A stretch of DNA of 64,000 nucleotides, from contig NZ_JABEQN010000004.1 in NCBI RefSeq assembly GCF_014174165.1, positions 124,001 through 188,000 on the forward strand. The letters are read 5' to 3'. Below the pieces are notes generated by a model. The model had not been told where the DNA came from and ran no database searches. It saw only the letters and a list, made by a program, of their open reading frames with translations. The stretch is from Gluconacetobacter dulcium. GTDB taxonomy: Bacteria; Pseudomonadota; Alphaproteobacteria; Acetobacterales; Acetobacteraceae. The position numbers and the translations under genes are program-made. This document shows positions 43,617 to 53,016 of the stretch, in pieces (the first letter of the stretch is position 1; each line of letters begins with the position of its first letter).

Positions 43617-44485
43617 CGCGCGCGTGCCGTACCCTGCCCGCGACGCTGGCCGTGCTGGGGCTGGCGAGCTGTCATCGGGCCGAACCGCCGCTGCCGCCCG
43701 CGCACCCGCATTACGTGGTGGGCGCGCCCTATGAGATGGGCGGGGTGTGGCAATATCCGCGCGAGGATTTCGGCTATCGCCAGACCGGGCTGGCGGTAGC
43801 CGACCCCGACCAGACGCCGTACATCACCGCCGACGGCGAGCAGTACGATCCGCAATCCCTGACCGGCCGCCATGCCACCCTGCAACTGCCGGCGATCGTG
43901 ACCGTGCGCAATATGGAGAACGGGCGGGAACTGACCATCCGCCTGAACGATCGTGGCCCGGAGGAACGCGGACGGCTGGTCGGCCTGACGCCCCGCGTCG
44001 CGGCCCTGCTGGGGATTGGTGCCAATCCGGTGCAGGTCGAGATCATCGGGCACGAGGCCGAGAACGAGCAACTGGCCGAGGCGTTGCCGGGCGGCCAGCA
44101 TCTGGATGTCTCGGCCGCGCCGGTTGACCAGATTCGCGCGGAATCGCTCGATCGTCCGGGAAGTGGCGGGACGGTCGTCTCGGCGCCCGCTGGTGCGGTC
44201 GGGACCACCGATGTCTCGGCCCTGATGCGCGACCTGCCGCCTGACGTGCGGCAGGGATATGTTCAGGGCGGCATGTTGTGGGTCGATGCGGGAACGTTTT
44301 CCACCCAGCGTTACGCTCACGTCGCCGCCGCGCGGACCGGTGGGCGGGTGATCCCGGTGCAGGAGCGCGGGCGGGCACTCTGGAGGGTCCATGTGGGGCC
44401 ATTCACGAATGTCGCCGGGGCGGACAGGGCGCTGGACCAGCTTTTGGGCGACGGAATGACCGGCGCCCGGATCGTCGTCGAATAA
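43613..44485 (+). CDS. rlpA: RlpA-like septal lytic transglycosylase with SPOR domain
   Basis: A 290-residue protein with a lipoprotein-like start (VLGLASCHRAE, Cys near residue 20), a double-psi beta-barrel at about 55-145 and a C-terminal SPOR-like domain at about 210-290. The likely catalytic residues are seen: Glu in ADGEQYD, His in GRHATLQLP and Asp in RLNDRGP. The usual ASWYG block is altered (GLAVADPD). RlpA cleaves naked septal glycans. GTG start overlaps mltB; dacC follows 2 bases after its stop. Confidence 0.82.
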   Translation: MTRACRTLPATLAVLGLASCHRAEPPLPPAHPHYVVGAPYEMGGVWQYPREDFGYRQTGLAVADPDQTPYITADGEQYDPQSLTGRHATLQLPAIVTVRNMENGRELTIRLNDRGPEERGRLVGLTPRVAALLGIGANPVQVEIIGHEAENEQLAEALPGGQHLDVSAAPVDQIRAESLDRPGSGGTVVSAPAGAVGTTDVSALMRDLPPDVRQGYVQGGMLWVDAGTFSTQRYAHVAAARTGGRVIPVQERGRALWRVHVGPFTNVAGADRALDQLLGDGMTGARIVVE

Positions 44486-44487
44486 GG

Positions 44488-45744
44488 ATGAACGTGCAAA
44501 CCCGAAGGTTTCTTCTGGCCGGGACGGCCTCGTTGGCCGCTACCGGTTCTCTGGCGGCCGCCGCGCCGCGCCGGCATCATCCGCATGGCGCCGCCGGTGC
44601 CCCGTCCGCCGCGCAATCGGACGATGAATCCGGCCCGGATCAGGCCACGGCCCCCGCCGGGCCGCCGGCTGCCAGCCTGATCGGGCCGGTCGATACCCTC
44701 GCCCGCTGGGCCTGCATCGTCGATGTCACGACCGGTACGGTGCTGCTGGAGAAGGCGGCCGACGAACGCATGCCGCCGTCGTCGCTGACCAAGATGATGA
44801 CGGCCTATATCGTCTTCGGCATGCTGAAATCGGGCCGGCTGAAGCTGGATCAGGCGCTCCCGGTCAGCGAGAAGGCCTGGCGCATGCAGGGTTCGAAGAT
44901 GTTCGTGCCCCTCGGTGAGAGCATTCCGGTGCAGGATCTGATCCAGGGCATGGTCATCCAGTCCGGCAACGATGCGTGCATCGTGCTGGCGGAAGGTATT
45001 TCCGGCTCCGAGGAACAGTTCGTCGCCCTGATGAACGAAACCGCGGGCAAGATCGGGCTGACCAATTCGCACTTCATGAATGCGACCGGCTGGCCGGCCG
45101 ACAACCACTATATGTCCGCCCGCGACGTGGCGACCGTGGCGGTGCGGCTGATCCGCGATTTTCCGGAATATTATCACTTCTTCTCGGAGAAGGATTTCCG
45201 CTTCAACAAGATATCGCAGGGCAACCGCAACGTACTGGTGGACAAGGGGCTGGCCGACGGGCTGAAGACCGGCCACACCGATGCCGGCGGGTTCGGGCTG
45301 TGTGCCAGCGCCGATCGGGGGGGCAACCGCGTGGTGCTGGCGCTGAACGGCATGCCGTCGAGCAATGCGCGCGCCCATGAGGGCGAGCGGCTGCTGGAAT
45401 GGGCGTTCGCGAATTTCGAGAATGCGACGCTGTTCCGTCGGGGTGACGTGGTGGAGCAGGCAGCCGTCTGGCTGGGCACCCAGCCGACCGTGCCGCTGGT
45501 CGCGACCCGCGATGTGGTGATGACGCTGCCGCATGGGTGGCGCACCCGGGTGCATATCGGGGTGGATTATCAGGCGCCCGTCGCGGCGCCGGTGGCGGCG
45601 GGGCAGGTGCTGGGTGACCTGGTGCTGACGAATCCCGGCCTGCCGGACATCAGGATGCAGCTCGTGGCTGGGCAGGCCGTGCCGAGGCTGGGTCTGCTGG
45701 CGCGTGCCTCGACGGTGCTGGGCCAGAAACTGGGCCGGCACTGA
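44488..45744 (+). CDS. dacC: D-alanyl-D-alanine carboxypeptidase (PBP5/6-like)
   Basis: A 418-residue penicillin-binding protein that trims the terminal D-Ala from pentapeptides. Signal peptide about 1-26 (contains TRRFLLAGTASLA), then a low-complexity spacer. The serine-protease S11 motifs are all present: SSLTKMM near residue 97 (SxxK), QSGNDACI near 159 (SxN) and LKTGHTDAG near 262 (KTG). The C-terminal beta domain is followed by a short amphipathic end. It lies between rlpA and tmk with a 2-base and a 5-base gap. Confidence 0.93.
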   Translation: MNVQTRRFLLAGTASLAATGSLAAAAPRRHHPHGAAGAPSAAQSDDESGPDQATAPAGPPAASLIGPVDTLARWACIVDVTTGTVLLEKAADERMPPSSLTKMMTAYIVFGMLKSGRLKLDQALPVSEKAWRMQGSKMFVPLGESIPVQDLIQGMVIQSGNDACIVLAEGISGSEEQFVALMNETAGKIGLTNSHFMNATGWPADNHYMSARDVATVAVRLIRDFPEYYHFFSEKDFRFNKISQGNRNVLVDKGLADGLKTGHTDAGGFGLCASADRGGNRVVLALNGMPSSNARAHEGERLLEWAFANFENATLFRRGDVVEQAAVWLGTQPTVPLVATRDVVMTLPHGWRTRVHIGVDYQAPVAAPVAAGQVLGDLVLTNPGLPDIRMQLVAGQAVPRLGLLARASTVLGQKLGRH

Positions 45745-45749
45745 GCGCG

Positions 45750-46385
45750 GTGCCGGGCCTGTTCATTACGTTCGAGGGCGGCGAAGGGGCCGGGAAATCC
45801 ACCCAGGTCGGGCTGCTGGAGGCGCATCTGCGGGCCGGTGGCCATGATGTGGTGCGCACGCGCGAGCCGGGTGGCACGCCGGGGGCCGAGGCGTTGCGCG
45901 ACTTCCTGCTGTTCGGCGGCCATGACCTGTCGCTGCGCGCCGAGATTCTGGCCCATTTCGCGGCGCGATGCGACCATGTGGACCGGCTGATCCGGCCGGC
46001 GCTGGCGCGTGGCGCGGTGGTGATCTGCGACCGGTTCGCGGATTCGACCATGGCTTATCAGGGATACGGGACCGGGCAGGGCGACCCGGCGACGATCGGG
46101 CTGATCGAGGTGCTGACCGGGCAGGTCGGGCTGACGCCGGACCTGACGCTGGTGCTGACGCTGAAGCGCGCGCGGGCCTTGCAGCGCCTGCATGCGCGGG
46201 GCGGCCGGGCTGACCGCTATGAAGCGGCGGATGAGGCGTTCCATGCCCGCGTGGCCGAGGGGTTTGCGGCGATCGCCGAGGCGCGGCCGGGGCGTTGCGT
46301 GTGCCTGGCCGCCGACCGGCCGGCGGAGGCGATCGCGGAAGAGGTTGCCCGACTGGTCGATGCGCGGCTGACGGGAGCCGCCTGA
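45750..46385 (+). CDS. tmk: Thymidylate kinase
   Basis: A 211-residue kinase making dTDP from dTMP. The P-loop FEGGEGAGKSTQ is at residue 8, REPGGTPGAEALRDFLL near 35 contacts the substrate, and VICDRFADSTMAYQG near 91 holds the DR(Y/F) motif. The start is GTG at 45750, five bases after the dacC stop. holB begins directly after its TGA. The tmk-holB-metG order is widely conserved in Alphaproteobacteria. Confidence 0.95.
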   Translation: MPGLFITFEGGEGAGKSTQVGLLEAHLRAGGHDVVRTREPGGTPGAEALRDFLLFGGHDLSLRAEILAHFAARCDHVDRLIRPALARGAVVICDRFADSTMAYQGYGTGQGDPATIGLIEVLTGQVGLTPDLTLVLTLKRARALQRLHARGGRADRYEAADEAFHARVAEGFAAIAEARPGRCVCLAADRPAEAIAEEVARLVDARLTGAA

Positions 46386-47363
46386 ATGGCGGGCATTGCG
46401 CCACGGGACGGCCCGGAGCCGGTGGGGCATGACGATGCCCGCCGCGCGTTCGAGGAGGCATGGGGTGCCGGGCGGCTGCATCATGCCTGGCTGCTGACCG
46501 GCCCGGAAGGGATCGGCAAGGCGAGCTTCGCCTTCTGGATGGCGCGGGTGTTGCTGAAGGCGACGGCGGCGGACAGCACCGCCGCGCGGCGGATCGCGGC
46601 CGGCAGTCATGCCGACCTGCTCTATATCGCCCGTGGCATGGACGAGAAGCGCCAGCGGATGCGCGCCGAGATCGTGGCGGACGATGTGCGGCCGATCGGC
46701 CAGTTTCTGCACCGCACGGCCGCCGAGGACGGATGGCGCGTGGTGATCGTGGATGGCGCGGATTTCATGAATCGCAGCGCGGCCAATGCGATCCTGAAAA
46801 TTCTCGAAGAGCCGCCGCCCCGCGCGATCCTGATCCTGACCTGCGCGGCGCCGGGCCGCCTGTTGCCGACCATCCGCAGCCGGTGCCGCACGCTGCGGCT
46901 GGAACCGTTGCAGCCGGAACGGATGCACGAGGTTCTGGCCCGCGTGGCGGCGGAGAGTGCGCCCGAAGAGATCGCGCGGGTGGCGCCGCTGGCCCATGGG
47001 TCGCCCGGTCGTGCCCTGGCGCTGCTGGCGGGAGACGGTGCCGTGCTGGGCGGGCTGGTGGCGCGCGTGCTCGAAACGCCGCCGGATGAAGGGGCGATGT
47101 ACGAGATCGCCGAGAGCGTACTGAAGCGGGAAAATGGCTTTCCGGTCTTCTTCGATCTGTTGTGTGATGCCATATCGAAGCATGCGCGCGCCCTTGCCTT
47201 GCGCGAGGGGCGCGGCGGAGAACACGCGGACGGATCGCTGTCGGCGCGCCGCATGGCGGAGTTGTGGCGTCGGCTGACCGACCTTCGGGTCGAGACGGAA
47301 CGGTTCAATCTGGATAAACAACAGGCCCTGCTGAGTGGCCTGACTTTGGTGAGTGGAAGATGA
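46386..47363 (+). CDS. holB: DNA polymerase III delta' subunit
   Basis: A 325-residue AAA+-type clamp-loader subunit. The degenerate P-loop LTGPEGIGKASFAFWMA near residue 37 and the SANAILKILEEPPPRAILILT-type block near 135 (landmarks NAILKILEEPPP and RSRCRTL) identify delta'. The zinc-finger cysteines found in some delta' proteins are not evident. It abuts tmk with no gap and overlaps metG by 4 bases. Confidence 0.92.
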   Translation: MAGIAPRDGPEPVGHDDARRAFEEAWGAGRLHHAWLLTGPEGIGKASFAFWMARVLLKATAADSTAARRIAAGSHADLLYIARGMDEKRQRMRAEIVADDVRPIGQFLHRTAAEDGWRVVIVDGADFMNRSAANAILKILEEPPPRAILILTCAAPGRLLPTIRSRCRTLRLEPLQPERMHEVLARVAAESAPEEIARVAPLAHGSPGRALALLAGDGAVLGGLVARVLETPPDEGAMYEIAESVLKRENGFPVFFDLLCDAISKHARALALREGRGGEHADGSLSARRMAELWRRLTDLRVETERFNLDKQQALLSGLTLVSGR

Positions 47364-48898
47364 CAGGGCGCTATTACGTCACGACACCGATCTATTATGT
47401 GAACGGGGCGCCGCATATCGGTCATGCCTATACCTCCGTCGCCGCCGACATCATGGCGCGCTTCAAGCGGCTGGCGGGCGATGATGTCTTCTTCCTGACC
47501 GGGACCGACGAGCATGGGCAGAAGGTGGAGCAGGCGGCGCAGGCCGCCGGCGTGGCGCCGATCGCTTTTGCCGATCAGGTTTCGGCCGATTTCCGCGCGA
47601 TGTACGACGTGATGAATGTCTCGTACGATGATTTCATCCGCACGACGGAGCCCCGGCATATCGCCGGCGCCCAGGCATTGTGGGAGCGGATCGAGGCGAA
47701 CGGGCATATCTATCTGGGCGCTTACGAAGGCTGGTACGCGCTGCGCGACGAGAGCTTCTATAACGAGGATGAACTGGTCACCCGCCCGGACGGCACGAAG
47801 GTGGCGCCGACGGGGGCGCCGGTCGAATGGGTGCGCGAGCCGTCCTACTTCTTCAAACTCTCGGAATTCGCCGATCGGCTGCTCGAACTGTACGAGACCC
47901 GGCCCGGCTTCATCGAACCCGCGTCGCGGCGCAATGAGGTGGCCAGTTTCGTGCGGCAGGGGCTGCGTGACCTGTCCATCAGCCGCACCAGCTTCCGCTG
48001 GGGCATTCCGGTGCCCGGCGATCCGGACCATGTGATGTATGTGTGGGTGGATGCGCTGGCTAACTACCTGTCGGCCATCGGCTTCCCCGATGTCGACAAT
48101 CCCCGCGCCGGGTTCTGGCCCGCCAACCTGCATCTGGTCGGCAAGGATATCGTCCGCTTCCACGCGGTCTACTGGCCGGCGCTGCTGATGGCCGCCGGGC
48201 TGGACCTGCCGGATTGCGTGTTCTCGCATGGTTGGTGGACCATCGAGGGCGAGAAGATGAGCAAGTCGCTGGGCAACGTCGTGGACCCGCGCGACCTGGT
48301 TGCGCAGTTCGGCGTTGACCCGGTGCGATTCTTCCTGATGCGCGAAATGCCGTTCGGCGGCGATAGCGACCTCAGCCGGCGGGCCATCATCAACCGGCTG
48401 AATGTCGAACTGGCGAACGATCTGGGCAATCTGGCCCAGCGGACCCTGACGCAGGTGGCGCGCAATTGCGGCGGCGTGCTGCCCGCGCAGGGCGTGCGGA
48501 CCGAGGCCGATGATGCGTTGCTGGCGCAGGCGGTACTGCTGCCCACGCTGATGCACGGCCATATCGACCGCCACGCCTTGACCGACGCGCTGGAGGATGT
48601 GTGGCGGGTAATCCGGGCCTGCAACGCCTATATCGACCATCAGGCCCCCTGGGCGCTGCGCAAGACCGACCCGGAGCGGATGGCGGTGGTGCTGCGTGTG
48701 CTGGTGGATGTGCTGCGCGTGATCGGCACCATGCTCCAGCCTTACATGCCCGGCAGCATGGGCGCGATGCTGACCCAGTTGGGCGCGGCGGAGGACGAGC
48801 GCGATTTCGCGTCTCTGGACCGGCCGCTGCCCGAGGGCCGTGTTCTTCCGGCGCCGCAGGGGGTTTTCCCGCGTTATGTGGAGGACGCGGCGCAATGA
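47360..48898 (+). CDS. metG: Methionyl-tRNA synthetase
   Basis: A 512-residue class I synthetase. YYVTTPIYYVNGAPHIGHAYT at residue 5 onward contains the HIGH box (landmark APHIGHAY), and EGEKMSKSLGNVVDP near 296 the KMSKS loop. It lacks the C-terminal EMAP-like dimerisation domain, and the family zinc-knob cysteines are not visible, as in other short alphaproteobacterial enzymes. Overlaps holB and tatD by 4 bases on each side, so it sits in the middle of one long operon. Confidence 0.96.
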   Translation: MTGRYYVTTPIYYVNGAPHIGHAYTSVAADIMARFKRLAGDDVFFLTGTDEHGQKVEQAAQAAGVAPIAFADQVSADFRAMYDVMNVSYDDFIRTTEPRHIAGAQALWERIEANGHIYLGAYEGWYALRDESFYNEDELVTRPDGTKVAPTGAPVEWVREPSYFFKLSEFADRLLELYETRPGFIEPASRRNEVASFVRQGLRDLSISRTSFRWGIPVPGDPDHVMYVWVDALANYLSAIGFPDVDNPRAGFWPANLHLVGKDIVRFHAVYWPALLMAAGLDLPDCVFSHGWWTIEGEKMSKSLGNVVDPRDLVAQFGVDPVRFFLMREMPFGGDSDLSRRAIINRLNVELANDLGNLAQRTLTQVARNCGGVLPAQGVRTEADDALLAQAVLLPTLMHGHIDRHALTDALEDVWRVIRACNAYIDHQAPWALRKTDPERMAVVLRVLVDVLRVIGTMLQPYMPGSMGAMLTQLGAAEDERDFASLDRPLPEGRVLPAPQGVFPRYVEDAAQ

Positions 48899-49698
48899 AC
48901 GGGGCCGCGACCGGGCTGATCGATTCGCACTGTCATCTCGACCATTTCACCGATGATGAAATCCCGGACCTGCTGGACCGGGCGCGTGCGGCCGGGGTGG
49001 AGGGGATGGTGACGATCGGCACCCGCCTGTCGCGGGCGCAGCAGCAGAAGGATCTGACCCGCTTCGACCGGCCGGACGTGCGGGTGTGGTGCACGGTCGG
49101 CACCCATCCCGACCATGTCGAGGAATGCGATGTGACCGACGCCGACGGCATCGTCGCGCTGGCCGACGATCCGCGCGTGGTCGGGATCGGAGAGAGCGGG
49201 CTGGATTATTTCCATGGCGCCGAAGCCGTGCGTCCGTTGCAGCAGGCGCGCTTCCGCGCGCATATCGCGGCGGCGCGGCGGATGGACCTGCCGCTGGTGA
49301 TCCATGCGCGCGAGGCGGATGAGGACGTTGCGGCGATCCTGCGTGAGGAGGTGGAAGCGCATGGGCGGTTCCGTTTCCTGCTGCATTGCTTCTCTTCCGG
49401 CCCCGATCTGGCGCGGGTGGCGCTGGAACTGGGCGGGTATATCAGTTTCTCGGGAATCCTGACCTTTCCGCGCTCCGACGTGCTGCGGGCGATTGCGCGC
49501 GATATTCCCAAGGACCGGCTGCTGGTCGAAACCGACTCGCCTTACCTGGCGCCGGTGCCGCGTCGCGGCAAGCGTAACGAACCGGCTCTGGTCGCCCATA
49601 CCGCGCTGCGCCTGGCCGAAGAACATGGCCTGGCGCCCGAGCAACTGGCGGATGTGACCACGGAAAATTTCCACCGCCTGTTCAGCCGGGCGGCCTGA
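48895..49698 (+). CDS. tatD: TatD-family metal-dependent hydrolase
   Basis: A 267-residue TIM-barrel amidohydrolase. DSHCHLDHF near residue 10 is the HxH metal site; GIGESGLDYF near 98 has the bridging Glu; VIHAREADED near 136 and LLHCFSSG near 160 hold metal-binding His; ETDSPYLAPVPRRGKRNEP near 211 is the signature. TatD proteins are 3'-5' DNases or D-aminoacyl-tRNA deacylases; despite the name they are not needed for Tat transport. Overlaps the metG stop (ATGA); the next gene follows after 3 bases. Confidence 0.95.
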   Translation: MNGAATGLIDSHCHLDHFTDDEIPDLLDRARAAGVEGMVTIGTRLSRAQQQKDLTRFDRPDVRVWCTVGTHPDHVEECDVTDADGIVALADDPRVVGIGESGLDYFHGAEAVRPLQQARFRAHIAAARRMDLPLVIHAREADEDVAAILREEVEAHGRFRFLLHCFSSGPDLARVALELGGYISFSGILTFPRSDVLRAIARDIPKDRLLVETDSPYLAPVPRRGKRNEPALVAHTALRLAEEHGLAPEQLADVTTENFHRLFSRAA

Positions 49699-49701
49699 GC
49701 G

Positions 49702-50505
49702 ATGGAACTGGTCGTCCTGGGATGTGGCGGGTCTGCCGGCGTGCCGATGATCGGCGGGCCGGATGGCCGGGGCGACTGGGGGCTATGCGATCCTTCGGAA
49801 CCGCGCAATGTACGCAGTCGGGCGTCGGTCCTGCTGCGGGGTGATGACGGGCGGGCGGTGCTGATCGATACCGGCCCCGACCTGCGCGCGCAGTTGCTGG
49901 CGCAGGGCATCGACCGGTTCGATGCGATTCTCTACACCCATGCCCATTCCGACCATATCGCGGGGCTGGACGAGGTCCGGGCGATCAACTGGGCGATCGG
50001 CCGTCCTTTGCCGGTCATGGCCACGCCGTCCGTGCTGGCGGAGCTGGAAACGCGGTTTGCGTACGCTTTCCGTCCTTGGGTGCCGCCCGGTTTCTATCGG
50101 CCGGTCGTGGTGTCGCGGGAGGTGCATGCCGGCCAGACATACGACGTTGCGGGGCTGAGTCTGACATTGTTCGAGCAGATTCATGGCCGCACGCTCTCCT
50201 TGGGTGTGCGGTGCGGGACGATCGCCTATTCCACCGACGTGGCGGACCTGTCCGAAGAGGCGTTTGCCGTTCTGGAGGGAGTCGAGACCTGGCTGGTGGA
50301 TTGTTACCAGCGATCGGGCCCGCACAATGCCCATGCCTGGCTGGACCAGGTGCTGGCGTGGCGCGAGCGCGTGGCGCCGCGCCGGATGATCCTGACGCAT
50401 ATGGGTACCGACATGGATTGGGCCTGGATGCGCGACAACCTGCCGGAGGGGGTGGAGGCGGCTTTCGACGGTCTGCGGGTGCCTTTTTCGCAGAGCCGTG
50501 CGTAG
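49702..50505 (+). CDS. MBL-fold metallohydrolase, PhnP-like
   Basis: A 267-residue metallo-beta-lactamase-fold protein. VVLGCGGSAGVPMIGG at the start and YTHAHSDHIAGLDEVRAIN near residue 79 (HxHxDH metal site) match the PhnP/YcbX-type phosphodiesterase group that follows tatD in many Alphaproteobacteria. A later TSD-like block (STDVADLSEEAF) and the final THMGTDMDW provide remaining metal ligands. Substrate is probably a cyclic phosphodiester, by family only. Last gene of the mltB-rlpA-dacC-tmk-holB-metG-tatD operon. Confidence 0.88.
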   Translation: MELVVLGCGGSAGVPMIGGPDGRGDWGLCDPSEPRNVRSRASVLLRGDDGRAVLIDTGPDLRAQLLAQGIDRFDAILYTHAHSDHIAGLDEVRAINWAIGRPLPVMATPSVLAELETRFAYAFRPWVPPGFYRPVVVSREVHAGQTYDVAGLSLTLFEQIHGRTLSLGVRCGTIAYSTDVADLSEEAFAVLEGVETWLVDCYQRSGPHNAHAWLDQVLAWRERVAPRRMILTHMGTDMDWAWMRDNLPEGVEAAFDGLRVPFSQSRA

Positions 50506-50878
50506 CCGCAACGCGTCGGATCGTTTCGAAAAACTCTTGCTGTCCGGATGCGTGTTTACGCAGCGCGCGCGATTTAGGTTGAATCCCGAATGCGGGGAGC
50601 GATAGCCTCGGCGATGACGGCCCGGGATTTCGCAGCGCGATACATGACTGCGATTCCACCATTGCCAGTCGCCCTTGTCTGGGGCGGCAGCGTGCCTATC
50701 TGCCTGTAAATGGGCAAGACAGCAAGGGGGATTGTGTATTGACCACCCGATTGCAGACCGAACGGAACTGACGGTTCTTCCCGCTCCGGGGGCGGCTCCC
50801 CGGAGGCAATGCCTATCCATGGTGCATGGCGTCCAGACGCAATGACGGGTTCTGGCGCCGGTTCGGAGACTCCCCAGG
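50506..50878. other. Gene-free leader region of the prkA operon
   Basis: 373 bases without a convincing gene. It includes a perfect 8-bp hairpin at 50784-50805 and a weak sigma-70-like pair TTGTCT (50675-50680) and TATCTG (50697-50702) with a 16-base spacer. I looked for sigma-54, heat-shock and EcfG-type promoters and found no convincing match. The prkA ATG at 50879 has only a weak ribosome binding site (CCCAGG), so the leader may matter for control. Confidence 0.5.
50784..50805 (+). promoter_or_regulatory. Hairpin in the prkA leader
   Basis: A perfect 8-bp stem (50784-50791 with 50798-50805) with a 6-base GCGGCT loop, 74 bases before the prkA ATG. No T-run follows, so it is more likely a leader structure than a terminator. 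Confidence 0.4.
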
Positions 50879-52825
50879 ATGGTTTCTGATTTCAACGTGT
50901 TTTCTCTGGCGACTGCGATGCGCGATCAGCGTCGCGAAATCGAGATGAGCCTGTCTGACTATCTTGAAGCCTGCCGCACCGATCCGTCCTGCTACGCAAC
51001 CGCGGCGGAGCGGATGCTGAAGGCGATCGGCGAACCCAGGAGCGTCGATACCTCGCGCGATCCACGCCTGTCGCGCATCTTCATGAACCGTACCCTGCGG
51101 ATCTATCCGGCCTTCTCGGATTTCTACGGCATGGAGGAGACGATCGAGCAGATCGTGGGCTTCTTCCGCCATGCGGCGCAGGGATTGGAGGAGCGCAAGC
51201 AGATTCTGTATCTGCTCGGCCCCGTCGGAGGTGGCAAATCGTCCCTGGGCGAGCGGCTGAAGGCCCTGATGGAGAAGGAGCCGATCTATGTGCTGAAGGC
51301 CGGGCGGCATGTCAGCCCCGTCTTCGAAAGCCCGCTGGGCCTGTTCGACCCCGACCGCATGGGCGCGGCGCTGGAGGAACAATATGGCATTCCCCGCCGG
51401 CTGCTGGGCGGTGTCGCCAGCCCGTGGGCGCTGAAGCGACTGGAGGAGTTCGACGGCGACCTGTCGCGCTTTTCCGTCATCAAGGTTCATCCATCACGCC
51501 TGCGCCAGATCGCGATCGCGAAGACCGAACCCGGCGACGACAACAATCAGGACGTGTCGGCGCTGGTGGGCAAGGTCGATATCCGGCAGCTCGAACATTT
51601 CAGCCAGAACGATCCCGATGCCTACAGCTTCTCGGGCGGGTTGAACCGCGCGAACCAGGGGCTGCTGGAGTTCGTCGAGATGTTCAAGGCGCCGATCAAG
51701 ATGCTGCACCCGCTGCTGACGGCGACGCAGGAGGGCAATTACGTCGGCACCGAGAATATCGGCAGCATTCCCTTTACCGGCGTGATCCTGGCCCATTCGA
51801 ACGAAGCGGAGTGGCAGACCTTCCGCAACAACCGCACCAACGAGGCCTTTCTGGACCGTGTCTGCGTCATCAAGGTGCCTTATTGCCTGCGGGTAGCGGA
51901 GGAGACGAAGATTTACGAGAAGCTGGTGCAGTCCTCCAGCCTGGCGAATGCGCCCTGCGCGCCCAACACATTGGAAATGCTGGCGCGTTTCGCGGTCCTG
52001 TCGCGCCTGAAGCCTCATCCGAACTCCACCCAGTTCGCCAAGATGCGGGTCTATGACGGCGAGAACATCCGCGAGACCGACCCCAAGGCACGCACGATGC
52101 AGGAATATCGCGATGCCGCCGGGGTGGATGAGGGGATGGATGGCGTGTCCACGCGCTTCGCCTACAAGGTGCTGTCCGCGACCTTCAACCATGATTCGGC
52201 CGAGATTTCCGCCGATCCGGTGCATCTGATGTATGTGCTGGAACAGGCGGTGCGGCGCGAGCAGTTTCCGGCGGATATCGAGGCGCATTATCTGGCGACC
52301 CTGAAATCGGAACTGGCGGGGCGGTATGCCGAATTCCTGGGTCACGAGATCCAGAAGGCCTATCTGGAGAGCTATAACGATTACGGCCAGAACCTGTTCG
52401 ACCGCTATCTGGATTACGCCGATGCCTGGATCGAGGATCAGGATTTCAAGGACCCCGATACCGGACAGATGCTCAATCGCGAGTTGCTGAACGCGGAACT
52501 GACCAAGATCGAGAAGCCCGCTGGGATCGCGAACCCCAAGGATTTCCGGAACGAGGTGGTGAAGTTCTCGCTGCGCGCGCGGGCCGGCAATGGCGGGCGC
52601 AACCCGTCCTGGACCTCCTACGAGAAGATCCGCGACGTGATCGAGAAACGGATGTTCAGCCAGGTCGAGGATCTGCTGCCGGTGATCAGTTTCGGCTCCA
52701 AGAAGGACGGCGAGACCGAGCGCAAGCATGACGAGTTCGTCGAGCGGATGGTCTCGCGCGGTTATACGGAACGTCAGGTCCGCCGGCTCGTTGAATGGTA
52801 CATGCGGGTGAAGCAATCCGCCTGA
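50879..52825 (+). CDS. prkA: PrkA-type AAA+ serine protein kinase (YeaG)
   Basis: A 648-residue PrkA/YeaG protein: an AAA+ domain with LLGPVGGGKSSLGERLK near residue 118 as Walker A, followed by the C-terminal region annotated as kinase-like. Blocks HPLLTATQEGNYVGTEN near 278 and ILAHSNEAEW near 302 are highly conserved in the family. In enterobacteria YeaG acts in nitrogen and stationary-phase stress; in Bacillus PrkA influences sporulation. First gene of prkA-yeaH-spoVR, with 191 bases of hairpin-rich DNA before yeaH. Confidence 0.93.
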   Translation: MVSDFNVFSLATAMRDQRREIEMSLSDYLEACRTDPSCYATAAERMLKAIGEPRSVDTSRDPRLSRIFMNRTLRIYPAFSDFYGMEETIEQIVGFFRHAAQGLEERKQILYLLGPVGGGKSSLGERLKALMEKEPIYVLKAGRHVSPVFESPLGLFDPDRMGAALEEQYGIPRRLLGGVASPWALKRLEEFDGDLSRFSVIKVHPSRLRQIAIAKTEPGDDNNQDVSALVGKVDIRQLEHFSQNDPDAYSFSGGLNRANQGLLEFVEMFKAPIKMLHPLLTATQEGNYVGTENIGSIPFTGVILAHSNEAEWQTFRNNRTNEAFLDRVCVIKVPYCLRVAEETKIYEKLVQSSSLANAPCAPNTLEMLARFAVLSRLKPHPNSTQFAKMRVYDGENIRETDPKARTMQEYRDAAGVDEGMDGVSTRFAYKVLSATFNHDSAEISADPVHLMYVLEQAVRREQFPADIEAHYLATLKSELAGRYAEFLGHEIQKAYLESYNDYGQNLFDRYLDYADAWIEDQDFKDPDTGQMLNRELLNAELTKIEKPAGIANPKDFRNEVVKFSLRARAGNGGRNPSWTSYEKIRDVIEKRMFSQVEDLLPVISFGSKKDGETERKHDEFVERMVSRGYTERQVRRLVEWYMRVKQSA

Positions 52826-52862
52826 GGCGCTGTTGCCAGGGTGCCGCTGACGGCTGGTTCTG

Positions 52863-52905
52863 CGCGCGGTTTCCATACCGCGCGGCGACCGGCCGGCAAG
52901 GCCGG
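52863..52905 (+). repeat. Tandem hairpins between prkA and yeaH
   Basis: Two perfect hairpins in tandem: an 8-bp stem (52863-52870 with 52877-52884, loop TTCCAT) and a 6-bp stem (52889-52894 with 52900-52905, loop GGCAA). The whole 191-base gap is flanked by an imperfect inverted repeat (GAGGCGCTGTT at about 52824 and its near-complement ending at 52995). It looks like a mobile or REP-type intergenic element inside the operon, or a processing/attenuation site. Confidence 0.5.
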
Positions 52906-53016
52906 CTCCGCTGCGAGGTGCGACAGCCCGCGCGGGTTCGGCCGCAGGTGGCCCGCTATCGACGCAGCATCAGCATTATTTTCGAAACAGCCTCTGAACG
53001 GGAATGGTGCCGGCCA

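Noticed and set aside
52795-53016. A 74-codon upstream extension of yeaH
   Set aside because: It overlaps the end of prkA and the hairpins and has no family similarity, while the GTG at 53017 gives the standard YeaH start.
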